A stretch of DNA of 64,000 bases. Source: Benincasa hispida. Its lineage: Eukaryota > Streptophyta > Magnoliopsida > Cucurbitales > Cucurbitaceae. The DNA lies in assembly GCF_009727055.1 (NCBI RefSeq), contig NC_052351.1, positions 55,407,544 to 55,471,543 of the forward strand. Direction: 5' to 3'. Shown piece by piece: positions 45,456 through 57,291 of the stretch; position 1 is the stretch's first letter, and each line of letters begins with the position of its first letter. The position numbers and the translations under genes are program-made. Below the pieces are notes generated by a model. It made no database searches, was not told the origin of the DNA, and saw nothing but the letters and a program-made list of their open reading frames with translations.

Positions 45456-45725
45456 ACATCTCACTTACGGTAGGGCGGGTTCAATTATCCACTATATGGT
45501 CATCCCATGGAAAGTAGAGGTTTATAAATGTCCCACTAGATAGTGGCATTTAGAGAACATAAATGCTCAGCTTGACCCTAGTAGAAGGGTTACTTACTGA
45601 GTATTTTGTACTCACTCTTTCTTATGTTTCTTTTTTAGGTAAAAGTAGGAAAACACCGACGAATGACAAGCAGAATCCATAAACGAGTCGTCGAGACCAG
45701 TCAATGCTTCCACTCATGTTTTTCC
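45456..45725 (+). repeat. Unclassified old repeat, middle part
   Basis: Flank between the minisatellite and element D, with GAGTATTTTGTACTCACTC and TTTTTTAGGTAAAAGTAGG. No gene. It probably continues at 61602 after element D. Confidence 0.4.
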
Positions 45726-48637
45726 TATTGGGTTTTATACCCTAAAACTCGTAGATAGTAAATGTGACATTTGACTAATCATTAATAAAACTTATCAATA
45801 TTTAATAATTATTTTATATCTTGTATTTATCTTGCCTAAATAACTCTAATCCAATAAACTAACATCTTAGACTGTTGTATGAGTCTTGAACTATATGTGG
45901 AGACATACGGGGATTAGTTTTCAAGTTATAGTCTAAAGGGTCTATAGTATATGGATAAGAATGGGTACCTTATCCTGGTGACACTATAGATACGACTCAA
46001 TCTGTATTTGATACAAATGCAATGATCCAACACATTTGTATAGGGGATATGCGAGTGAGAGTATCCTATGCAATGTGTTTGTATAAGACTGGACCACGAA
46101 AAAGTAACCACTAGACGTAACTCCATTGATTAGTCTTCTATTTCACTAGGATTACTTAGGCAACTTAGTCTTAATCCTAAGTGAGTTATGGACTCTTACT
46201 CATGAGAGATTTGTAGGTGTTCATATAACACATGCGGAAGCAATTTTAGGATCAGAGGCACTTAACTATATCAATTTTAGAAAATGAAAACATGTTGTCC
46301 AAATATCGTAAACAGAGAGCAGAATTTGTACCAACCTTTTTGGAGACCGATTCAGCAACTCCCTTTGATTCCTTTACTCATGAATGGTGTGTGGACCATC
46401 TCTAGTGTCTTCCCTACTATTCTCTGGGCCAAGAATGACTTGTGGGAGTTTATAGAGATAAGGAATAGGAAGGGAATGCTTAAAGGTTCAAGCTCTTGAG
46501 AGATATATAAAGGTAGGTGAGTTTGAGACCAAATTCCAGCAGCATAACAGTATGGAAATGGTTGTCTTCAGTTCTCAATTTGATTCTACCTCTACTTATA
46601 GATTGAATCCATGAACAATCAGTTTGTGGTCCAACCATCAAACCTAAGTCCTTCTCGAGCCAAATAGAGGGTAGGGCCCCTTCTTCAAGTCCTAGAGTTA
46701 GTACTTAAAGGAACAACCTCTCTACTATCCCTGAAATAGGTAGGAGCGAATTTCGTCCTGCGAGACTATGTCCCCAGCTATCTATCCGATCTTATCCTCA
46801 AAATGGTAGGCTTGTTGAGTCAGCGATGTCTGGCCACTCTCACCCATTCAGATCAAAGGATAATCTCGTATAAACATGAGTACATAGTTAGCTCAGGATT
46901 AAGATCGAGTTACCCAAGTCATCTTGTGAAATAATTAGTCTCTACATATAGTTCAAGTATTCATGTTATAGCCAAGGATCTTAGTTTATTGGATTTAGGT
47001 TAGATATTTGCAACTTACATATTCAATAACATCTTTTACTGAATAACCTCAATAACGTCTTTATTGGAAATAGAATATGTTTGATGATTTACAAACTACG
47101 AGTTTATAGGACATTAAACCCAACAAGATTATCCTTTGATTTGTATGGATGAGATTGGCGAGTTCGTTGACTCAATAAGCCTACCATTTTGGGGACAAGA
47201 CCGAGTGGGGAGTTGAGAACATAATTTCATGAGATGGAGTTCAATCATTCCTGACTTTAGGGTAAGTAGATGAGTGTTCTCTTACGTGATGTCTCCAGGA
47301 CTTGAATAAATGACTCTATCCTTTCACTGGCTCGAAAGGGTTTCTGTTTGATAGTTGGACCACAAACAGGATGTTAATTAGAGGAGCACTGATACTTAAG
47401 GATGTAGAGGTAACCCAAGGGTAAAATGGTAATTTGACCCAACTGGTGTTACGAACTCGTAAAGGACTAACTAACTGTTATTAGTCAATATTCGTGGACA
47501 CAAAAATATATCTGTAGTGAAGAGAGTGTAAGTGCGGGTCTATAGTAAAGTGTACCCACAGTTAATGAATATTGGTTAACTTGGTTAATGAGTTTAGCAA
47601 ATTAATCTCATATCGTTGGAGCTTCTGATTTATAGGTCTATTAGGTTTCACTGGTAGCTCATAAAGGATATTGAGGTAATTAAAATAATTTGAAATGTTC
47701 AAATTTATTAAGGGAAAGAATGTAATGTATGGTGATACATTATAATATAAATTTTATATTTTAATTAAAGTTTATAATATATATTTATTTTCAGTTTGAT
47801 TAAAAAAGTAATTTAAAAAAGAATTGAGTATTTGAAGGAGTTCAGATATTAAATTTAATATGAATAGAATTTATATTAAAACTATAGTTTAAAATTAATG
47901 CACATTAGATGTACATTAAAACTATAGGTAATATGAGAGATAAATAATTGAATGTGATTCAATTATAAGATTAAATTAAATATGTGATATTTAATTTAAT
48001 GATTAATTAGTTGGAGAATTAATTAATTGTTTAATTAAATTAACTTAAAGTTAGTTTGATTTGATTTAATTAAATTAATTGCATTTGATTTAATTAAATA
48101 TGAGATATTTAATTATTATAAATTAATTTGATTAATTAATAATTATTTAATTTATTTTAATAAATTAAATTTGATTTAATTTATTAATTAAATAAATAAT
48201 GAATTTAAAGAAATTAGTTATAACAAACTTCCCAAGAGGAATTATATGAGAGTGGGAAAGAGATATTCTCCCTAACTTCCTCCTCGTAGAATTAGTTTTT
48301 TTTTTTTTTCTCTTTGGTTTTTGGTCTTATGATATAAATTCCCTCCAAGGATCCCACCTCCTCACTAGCCTAACGAGAATACCGGTGAAACCACTCCCTT
48401 CTACCTCACTAACCTAAGGAGAATATTGATGAAACCACTCCAACAATCCCACCTCCTTCTATCTTACTTGTCGAAGGAGAATATTGGTAGAATTTGGTGG
48501 TGTTCACTTGATTTGCAGAAGAGGAATAAGATTGTAGATCCAAAAAGTAGTTGAAACCCTTTAGAGTCGTCAACGATAGTAAGGATTTCTAGATTTTATT
48601 TCCTCTGTTAATTTACGCTTGAGATTTTAACCCAACA
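45726..48637 (+). repeat. 5' LTR of element D with nested solo LTR
   Basis: Starts TATTGGGTTTTATACCC and ends TTTTAACCCAACA. Without the nested 914-bp LTR and its duplicated 5 bp it is about 2.0 kb. Its two ends form an extended inverted repeat (TRTTGGGTTTT and AACCCAACA). Confidence 0.83.
46207..47130 (-). mobile_element. Solo LTR with AGATT target duplication
   Basis: A minus-strand LTR (46212-47125) with TG/CA ends (TGTAGGTGTTC and AAACCCAACA on the plus strand). It is flanked by AGATT at 46207-46211 and 47126-47130. The flanking LTR sequence reads on across it when it and one AGATT are removed. No internal region is present, as expected after recombination between two LTRs. Confidence 0.83.
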
Positions 48638-48652
48638 ATTAGTATTAGAGTC
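48638..48652 (+). other. Degenerate primer-binding site of element D
   Basis: ATTAGTATTAGAGTC just after the LTR, compared with ATTGGTATCAGAGCC. The differences are all transitions. Confidence 0.7.
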
Positions 48653-50719
48653 ATGTCAGTTTTTCATTTAAAGTGAGATTTGCATTTTGAACGTTGGGTT
48701 TTGTTGTGAATTAATTTGGTTAATTGGCCTTAGAATTTGCAATTTTTTTTTTATAGGATTCATTCATGTAAGGGCCTGTGTTTTTGGCATTTAAATGGTA
48801 AATTAAGTCTTTTGTAAGTACTTGTCTACATTAGGTCTCTTTGGTGAAATTCGAGACCATTTTTTGGCCAAAAAACTATGAAAAACAAATGTACAAATAC
48901 TGGAAACACAGAATATGTTGATGTCAACCCTAGTTCAACGGCCTGGCCCGATCCGGTTTGAGCAGTTTTGGAGCGACTGAAGTTTTTTTAGGATAAAATT
49001 TGTAAAATTAATGATTTTATTCTTTAATTTTATCTTAGGGATCAATTAACCGGTTAATTTTATCCTAAGAGATCATTTAGAAATAATCTCACCTTAGGTT
49101 AAGCATGCTCATGCACTTTTATATATTATAATAGTTATAATGTATGGGATAATGCATGATTATTTAATTTCATGTTTTTTTTAATATAATTGTTATGTTA
49201 ATTTGATGAAATTAATATAGCATGAAACATATAATTACATAATTAAATATAAACAGTTATATTTAATGTAATGTGTAGAGCATGCTTATATGATTTTCAT
49301 GTTTAGCTTAATATAAGGAGTTATGTTAATTAAATAGAAAAATCAAGATGCATTGAGCATGATACATCCATAGTAATAATATAATTGTTATATTATATTC
49401 ATGCAATGCATTTTTTATGGTTTAATTATTTAATTAATTAGAATATGATTGTTAATTAAATTAAACCATAGAGAACATGATTATAGTGCTAGCCGTTAAA
49501 ATTAAAAAATGTGTTTAAAATTAATGATTATAAACTATCAATCTATAATCAAGAATTGTATGCAAACATAGGATCATAGGATAAATTAATTAATTTTAAA
49601 TTATTTAAAATTAATTAGACCTAAGATCATTTTAATTAAATAAGATTACAATTATTTCTTACTTAGTTTTAAAATAGCTTTAATGAACTAAGTAGGAAAA
49701 AATTACTATGATTATAAAGAAACTCTACTGATCAGATTCTATTTAGGCTGGAGGTATTTAAGTTGAGGGTTTATAGAAGACTTCCTACCTAGGAACTGAC
49801 CTGGAACTTGAGTTGAATTAATCATAGTTTAATGTTACATGCAATGTCACCATGTTAATTAAAAGGGTTTAATTCACCTAGAAAATAGTGTAAAGATCTC
49901 TTTTATAAGAGTTATAATAGGCATACACTTAGATAGATTGACTTAGCTGGATTTATCTAAGTTAAATAACCCTAAAATACGGTAGGACACTTTAGTGAGA
50001 GGAAAAGTACAAAACGAGATATTCATATCAACTCCTATGTCCTTGTATATTCCAATGTGAGATCCATGCTCGGCTTCGTGCACCTTGGGCACGCCCTCCC
50101 TTGGGGAAGTTTTTGCATGGGCCAATAACAAGGTGAATGGGGAAGTGTCTATAGTAAGTGGGAGTGGGACGCATGTCAAAGTATCTTTTGGTCTCCACCC
50201 CTAGGTCACACCGTGAGATTCCCATGATCCACCTGCGTGTTATCCTGGAGCAACCATCCCTTTGAAGGGTCTGATCATAGGATTTAGAACACAATGAACT
50301 CCTGAAAAGGATAGGGTCACTTAGGTTGATTACCAACAGTTGTCTTTCCTAATAGCAGCCTGTTAGTGCATACTTCTAGGATTTTGAAGTGGGAGGGTTA
50401 CATTTAAGTGGATGAGTTAAGAGTTAACGAATTCTTGACCGAACAACAATGACTAATGTCTATAGGAATATGAGTTTATTCTGGTATTAGAATTAGCTAA
50501 GAGCTATCTCAATTCAGAGGAAGAGTGGTTGATCACCCTTCGGTAGCTATTGCTTTAAACCTCTGAAGCATCACTGCAAAAACTAAATCAATAGTTTATT
50601 AGGGTTCTATAATTACTTGTTTTTGCTAAATTGATTGGATAGTTTGCAATTGTTTGTTTGTGTGATGGGTTAAGGCAAAGATAACTAATACGGTTAATGT
50701 TTGTTTTTTATTTTCGGCA
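48653..50719 (+). other. Leader of element D
   Basis: About 2 kb, no gene. It has the block shared with A, B and C: GGCTGGAGGTATTTAAGTTG at 49747, GATCCATGCTCGGCTTCGTG at 50062, and ATAGTAAGTGGGAGTGGGA at about 50151. The open stretches on the minus strand at 49943-50336 cover this conserved block but have no family look. Confidence 0.7.
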
Positions 50720-51640
50720 ATGTCTTCCTCAATAATTGCACTACTTAAAAAATGAAAAACTTATCGATGATAATTACTCTATATGGTAGTCCAACTTGAA
50801 TACGATTCTTGTTGTTGACGATCTACGGTTCGTCTTATCGAAGGATTGTCCTTTGGGTCCTGCTCGTAATGCATCCCAAACTATGAAGGATGCTTATGAC
50901 CGGTGGATAAAGGCTAACGAAAAGGTCCATCTACATCTTGGCGAGATTATCTGAAGTTCTGTCTAAGAAGTATGAGGTCATGGAAACTGCGAGGGAGATT
51001 ATGAGGTCATGGAAACTGCGAATGAGATTATGGTATCTTTCTAGGAGATGTTTGGACAGTCGTCCTATCAGCTCCACCATGATGCCCTTGAATACATTTA
51101 CAACTGCTGCATGAAAGAGAGCACATCTGTTCGAGAACATATCCTGGACATGATGGTTCAATTTAACATGGCAAAGGCAATTGGAGCGGTCATAGACGAG
51201 CACAGTCAGGTCGCGTTCATCGTGGAATCTCTTCTGAAGAGTTTCCTACAATTTTGTAGTAATACGATGATGAACAAAATCCAATATAACCTATTCAGTC
51301 TCTTCAATGAGCTATAGACTTACCAGTCTTTTATGAAAAATAAGGGACCAGTTGAAAAAGAGATAGACATTGCCCATTCTAAAAGGAAGTTCTAGAAGGG
51401 TTCATCCTTCGGAACTAAGTTTGTTCCTCAATCTTCTACTTCAAAGAAGATTCAGAAGAATAAAGGAGATAAGGGGAAGGCTCCCGCCGCTGTTGTAAAA
51501 GGCAAGGGAAAGGCTAAGTCGATTGACAAGGGCAGGTGTTTCCGCTGCAACGTGGATGGACAATGGAAGAGAAACTATCCTAAGTACCTCGCTAAGAAAA
51601 AGAAGGAAAAAGAAGGTAAATACGATTTACATGTTTTAGA
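50720..51640 (+). pseudogene. Copia gag, element D
   Basis: Starts MSSSIIALLKK and shifts frame at an A run (50747-50753). The capsid-like domain is readable in pieces, including YDRWIKANEKV and (51048-51317) MFGQSSYQLHHDALEYIYNC, VREHILDMMVQFNMAKAIGA and LFSLFNEL. A 29-bp tandem duplication at 50972-51000/51001-51029 breaks the frame. The zinc knuckle reads CFRCNVDGQWKRNYPKY, in which the His and the last Cys of CCHC are replaced. Confidence 0.83.
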
Positions 51641-53883
51641 AATGTGTCTTGTAGAACATGATGAGTTCGCCTGGATATTTGATTTGGGAGAAACTAATCA
51701 TTTTTGTTCTTCTTTATAGAGAAATAGTTCCTTTCAATAGCTGAAAGAAGGTGAAATGATGCTCAGGGTCGAAACGGGAGATGTCGTTTTAACCAGTGCA
51801 GTGGGAGCTGTAAACTTATTTTTTAGAGATATAATTGTTTTTCTTAAGGATTTGTACATTGTAACATGAATTAAGAGAAATTTAGTTTTTACCTCTTGTC
51901 TACTTGAACAATCTTACACTGTAAATTTTGAAAGTAATGAAACGTTCATTTTCAAGAATGGTGTTCTTATATGTTTGGCTAGATTAGAAGGTAACTTATA
52001 TGTATTAAGACCAACCGAAGCAAAAGCAATCTTAAATCATGAGATGTTTAAAACTGTTGAAACTCAAAGTAAAAGGCAACACATTTCTCCTAAGAGTAAC
52101 AATACCTATCTTTGGCATTTAAGACTACGTCACATAAACCTCAATAGGATCTAGTGTTTGGTAAAGAATGGACTTGTAAATGATTTAGAAGATGATTCAT
52201 TACCACCATGTGGATCGTGTCTTGAGGGAAAAAATGACCAATAGATCTTTTAGCGGAAAAGGTTATAGAGCTAAAGAGCCCTTAGAGTTAATACATTTAG
52301 ATCTCTATGGTCCAATGAATGTAAAAGCTTAAGGAGGATACAAATGTTTCATCTTTTTTTATAGATAATCATTCAAGGTATGGTTAATTATACCTAATGG
52401 AGCATAAGTCTGAAGTTCTTGAAAAATTCAAGAAGTTTAAGGTTGAGGTTAACAAACTATTAGGTAAAACTATTTAAACACTTCGATCTGATCGAGATGG
52501 AGAGTATATGGATAAAAAAATCCAGGACTATATGATAGAACATGGAATCCAATCCCAACTCTAAACTCTAGTGCACCTCAGTAAAACTGTATATCAAAAA
52601 GGAGAAATAGAACCTTGTTAGACATGGTTCGTTCGATGATGAGCTATGCTCAGTTGCCTAGCTCGTTTTGGGGGTATGTAATAGAGATTGCAACTTACAT
52701 CCGGAATAATATTCCCTCGAAGATACCTTTCGAGTTATGGAGCGGGCATAAACCTAGTTTGTGCTACTTTAGGATTTGGGTTTGTCCAGCATACGTACTT
52801 GTGAAAATCTTAAGAAACTGGAACCTCGTTCAAGGTTGTGCCAATTTGGTTACCCAAAAGAAAAGAGAGGTGGTATTTTCTATGACCCATATGAAAATAA
52901 AGTGTTTATATCGACTAGCGCTACTTTCTTGAAGGAAGACCACATGAGGGATCACAAACCACGTAATAATTTAGTATTAGGAGAAGCTACTAAAGAGTTA
53001 ACAAGAGTTGTTGATGAAGTTGGTCCTTCAACAAGATTTGATGAATGAGCTAGTTTTTAGATCCATCTCGTCCTTCTCAATCACTGAGAATGCCTCAACA
53101 CAGTGGGAGGGTTGTATCACGACCTAACCGCTACTTGGGTTTAACTGAAACTCAGGTCGTCATACCTGATGATGGCATTGAGGATCCATTATTCTATTGA
53201 CTGGCGATGAATGTCGTAGATAAGAACCAATGGGTCAAAGCAATGGACCTTGAAATGGAGTCAATGTACTCTAATTTAGTTTGGTAACTTGTAAATCTAC
53301 CTAAAGGGGTAAAACCCACAAGGTGCAAATAGATCTATAAGAGAAAGAGAGATGCAACTGGGAAGGTACAAACATTCAAAGGTAGACTTGTAGCAAAGGG
53401 TTATACTCAAAGAGAAGAGGTTGACTATGGGGAAACTTTTTCTCCTTTTGCTATATTAAAGTCTATAAGAATTCTCTTGCTCATAGCCACATATTATGAC
53501 TATGAAAGGCAAATGGACGTCAAGCCTGCCTTTCTGAATGATAATCTTAATATCTTTATGTCTCAGCCCAAAGGGTTCATAGTCCAAGGTCGGGAGCAAA
53601 AGGTTTGCAAGTTGAATCGATCCATTTATGAGTTGAAACAAGCATCCAGATCTTGGAACATTAGATTTGATATTGCAATAAAATCTTTTGGTTTTGACCA
53701 AAATGTTGATGAGCCTTGTGTATACAAAAAGATCAACAAGAATAAAGTAGCTTTTTCTAGTACTTTATGTGGACGATATTCAACTCATTGGGAATGATGT
53801 AGGGTATTTTACTGAAGTGAAAAACTCGCTAACGGCCCAATTCAAAATGAAAGATTTAGGAGAGGCGCAGTATAAAGGAATGG
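51641..53883 (+). pseudogene. Copia protease, integrase and N-terminal RT, element D
   Basis: The protease motif reads FDLGETNHFCS, with DSG changed to DLG. The pre-integrase part (52020-52240) and integrase core (52255-52990) are in several frames. The first Asp is kept (HLDLYGP), the second is kept (RSDRDGE), and the region with the Glu is broken near 52570-52600. The RT front (53220-53800) shows VDYGETFSPFAILKSIRILL and MSQPKGFIVQGREQKVCKLN. The YVDD site is intact (LYVDDIQLIGND) but out of frame with what precedes it. Confidence 0.83.
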
Positions 53884-54326
53884 TAAATTCCTAGGGGTGT
53901 ACATGGGTTGGGTTGGGTTGGGTTGTCTGGTTAGATTTTTTTTTTAATGAAAAATATGTAAATTTATATACAACACATGACTAATAACTAAAATCTCATA
54001 AAATTAAGATGCTAAATACCAAATATCTATGATATTTATTGTAACTTTAAACAAAGACAAATATCATAACAATTTTAAAAGAAAAATATTAAAAAATAAA
54101 AAATTAATCAATACAAAGAAATCAAACTTTAAACAAAGATGAATATATATATATATAATTCGGGTTGGGTTAGGTTAATCCATAATTTTTTTTAGCCAAC
54201 CCACAACCCAACCCAACCCAATAAAAATAGAAAAATTCAATCCAACCCAACCCAACCCTTACATTTTGGGTTGGGTAGTCCAAATTGTTCGGGTTGTTGG
54301 GTTATTTGAACACCCCTATGAATTCC
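53884..54326. mobile_element. hAT-like MITE with GGGTTG repeats
   Basis: A 427-bp element (53892-54318) with perfect 9-bp terminal inverted repeats (TAGGGGTGT and ACACCCCTA). It is flanked by near-identical 8-bp duplications, TAAATTCC (53884-53891) and TGAATTCC (54319-54326). Both ends are rich in GGGTTG or CAACCC repeats, and the interior is AT-rich without an ORF. An 8-bp duplication and short inverted ends are marks of the hAT superfamily. Confidence 0.78.
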
Positions 54327-56236
54327 ATAGCAGAAGCGGGATCGTCCCAATTTTTAGATTTACATAGAATAACAAATTTACAAAACAACCAATTATGCAT
54401 TTTAATAAAATTATAGCATGCTTTGAAGAGTGAAAAGAATTAGGGGTAGAAATTACATTACCCTTGAAGAACTGAAACCTTCTTCACGAAATCTCTTTCC
54501 AAAATGATCACAATCAATCACGATTACAAACACCTAATAATGACACCACCGAACGTAGCCTTCTCTATTCTCTTTTGGGTAGAGAATCCTTAAAAATGTG
54601 TGGGCTCTGAGTTTTGGGAGAGGGAGAAAAAAATTTAGAAAGGAAAAAGATCTCAGTGAAAATTACATATAGTGATCTCCTTCTATAAAACTTCTAGTAG
54701 AAGATAAAGGTCTTAAGAACAAAGAGAGAATTAAGAGAGGGAAGTTATTTTCCTCCCTTTAATTTTAAAATTAAAAATAATTTTAATTTAAATACATATA
54801 TTATATATATATAATAATAATAATTTATTATATATATATATTATATATACACACACACACACACACATATATATAACTATATGTTATATCATATGTAACA
54901 CATAACCTATAGTTCTTATATTGTATCAAATACAATATAATCTATAGTTTGTTAATTCTCTCATTAATGCATGATATTTAATATAAATCAACATTTATAC
55001 TAAATATATTTATATGAATCTCATCCATATAATTAGTATTGAATCATATTCAAAATTTGTTTTCTCTCAAATTAAACTTTATATTATAATGTATGAAAAT
55101 ATATTATATTAGTTATATCACATTATAATTAATTTAATTATATCACATATAATTAATTTGAACAATTCAAATTAATCCAAAATTGATTCTCATTAATCCC
55201 TGTTGAGCTACAAAGGGAACTTTATAGACCTATAGATTGAAGCTTCAATGGTACATGAATAATTAATTAAGGCTTATTTAATTAAATTATTCAACATCAA
55301 TTAGCTGTCGGTCACTCCACTAAAGACCGACGGTTGCACTCTTCGCACTACATATATATTTTTGTGTTTATTGGATATAACCAGTCAATAGTGAGATGAC
55401 CCTTCACAAATTGCTCGTAAGTATAGGTGGGCCAAAATTACTATTTTGCCCCTACATCTAACTCCTTAAGTACCACTGATTCTTCTAATGAACAATAAGT
55501 CATAGTCCAACTATGACCAAACCCTTCTCGGACCAAGAGAGGGTGTGGCGCCACATTGTTCAAGCCCCGAAATCAGCCCTTAAAGGAGCAATTTATCTAC
55601 TTACCCAAACATTAGGAAATGAGTGAATTTTGTATTGTGTACTGTGTTCCCAAATCCCCTATCAGATGCAAAATGGTAGGCTTATTGAGTCGGCGATCTG
55701 CCCATTCTCACCCATACAAATCAACTGACCGCTTTTATAAGCAGGAGTTTTCAACTCATTCAGGATTCAGGTTATGTCACCTATGGTCATCCTGATGAAA
55801 TGTAAGTCTCTATTATCAACGGTGTTATATAATAAGACTAATCATTTCATGGTTCGGTCTTATACAAAGCCCTTTGTATAGAATACCCCCGTTCACATGT
55901 CTCCACATAAATGATTAGGATTAGATAATTTATAGCACTTTACAACAATTGTAACATCTACAAAGCAGGTCGTATTCGTAGTGTTGTCAGGATAAGGTAC
56001 CTAACTTTATCCGTCTACTACAAATCATTTAGGTTATCACTTAAATATGATTCATCTGTATGTTTCTACATGCATGTTTAAGCTACAAAAGATAACCTCA
56101 GATATTAGTTTATTGGTTTGTGAGTTAATGCTACTAAAAATTTCGAACTATCTCATATTTTATTAAATAAATAAAATTGTTTGTATATTATAATTATAAT
56201 CTACAATCCACGAGATTTAGGGTATCAATTCCAACA
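54319..56236 (-). repeat. Minus-strand LTR inside RT of element D
   Basis: The right end is CAATTCCAACA at 56226-56236, the reverse complement of TGTTGGAATTG. The left end is near the MITE, with ATTCCATAGCAGAAGCGGGATCG just inside. RT sequence stops before the MITE (GAGGCGCAGTAT) and resumes at 56237 (AATCTGGGGATCCAAATA), so this was an insertion, now reduced to one LTR. No matching 5-bp duplication was found. Confidence 0.75.
54787..54890. repeat. AT/ATAA/AC microsatellite
   Basis: A compound simple repeat of (TA)n, (ATA)n, (TA)n and (AC)n, in the LTR at 54319-56236. Confidence 0.85.
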
Positions 56237-57135
56237 AATCTGGGGATCCAAATAATTAAGGATCGTAAGAACGAAATGTTGGCATTGTCTCAAGCAACGT
56301 ATATTGACAAAATGTTAGCTTGATATTCGATGTAGAACTCCAAGAACAGTTTATTGCCTTTCGGACATGGGGTTCACTTGTCTAAGGAACGGTGTCCTAA
56401 GACACCTCAAGAAGTTGAGGATATGAGACATATTCCTTTTGAGGATATGAGACGTATTCCTTACGCCTCAGCTGTGGGCAGCTTAATATATGATATGCTC
56501 TACACTAGGCCTAACATATGTTATGCAGTGGGAATAGTCAATAGGTACTAGTCCAATCAAGGGTTAGATCATTGGACGCTGGTTAAAAGCATTCTCAAGT
56601 ATCTTCAGAGAACAAGGGACTACATGCTGGTGTATGGGGCTAAGGATTTGATCTTTACAAGGTACACTGACTCTGACTTCCAAATTGACAAGGATTCTAG
56701 GAAATCTACATCAGGTCAGTGTTCATCCTTAACGGGGGAGTCGTAGTTTGGAGAAGCATCAAACAGGGATACATAGCAGACTCTACTATGGAGTCTGAGT
56801 ATGTAGCTACTTGTGAAGTAGCTAAGGAAGCAGTTTGGTTTGGAAAGTTCCTTACAGATTTGGAAGTTATTCCAAATATGAACTTACCCATTACATTATA
56901 TTGTGACAACAGTGGGGCAATAGCCAACTCAAAAGAACCTTGCAGCCACAAACGAGGAAAGCACATGGAGAGGAAGTATCACCTGATCTGGGAGATTGTG
57001 CAACGAGGAGATGTGATCATCATCAAGATCGCTTCGAAGCACAACATCGATGATCCATTTACAAAGGCTCTCTCGGCTAAAGTGTTTGAGAGTCATCTAG
57101 AGAGTCTAGATTCGCGATACATGTATATAGTATAA
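56237..57135 (+). pseudogene. Copia RT C-terminus and RNase H, element D
   Basis: RT resumes with GIQIIKDRKNEMLALSQATY and YASAVGSLIYDMLYTRPNIC. A short duplication (IPFEDMRR) lies at 56430-56462. RNase H is the best preserved domain in the window. The 138-codon open stretch at 56719-57135 carries STMESEYVAT, ITLYCDNSGAIANS, HMERKYHLIWEIVQRGD and DDPFTKALSAKVFESH. The first Asp (YTDSDF) is just upstream in another frame. All four RNase H catalytic positions are therefore still encoded. Confidence 0.87.
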
Positions 57136-57280
57136 TTTAGGGCCACTGGGAGATGTGTAATGGGTATAAGAATGCCTTAGTTTATTGTATTTGTATATTT
57201 ACTTTTCATGTAATATATATTGTACATTTGACATTTTCAGTTTTGGATTATTTTTAACCCACTGACTAGAGTTTTAATTC

Positions 57281-57291
57281 AAGTGGGAGTT
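57281..57291 (+). other. Polypurine tract of element D
   Basis: AAGTGGGAGTT directly before TGTTGGG. It primes plus-strand DNA synthesis in copia elements. Here an LTR of opposite orientation follows it. Confidence 0.75.

Noticed and set aside
45268..45543. 91-codon open frame with repeating SPEVC/HQRF/FTRG peptides
   Set aside because: The peptide repeats follow from the 30-base minisatellite. No start context or family likeness.
49943..50336. Two minus-strand open frames in the leader of element D
   Set aside because: They cover the conserved leader block, but the frames are not kept in elements A, B and C.
53892..54318. Interstitial telomere
   Set aside because: GGGTTG differs from the plant telomere repeat TTTAGGG, and the repeats are confined to the ends of a MITE with a target duplication.
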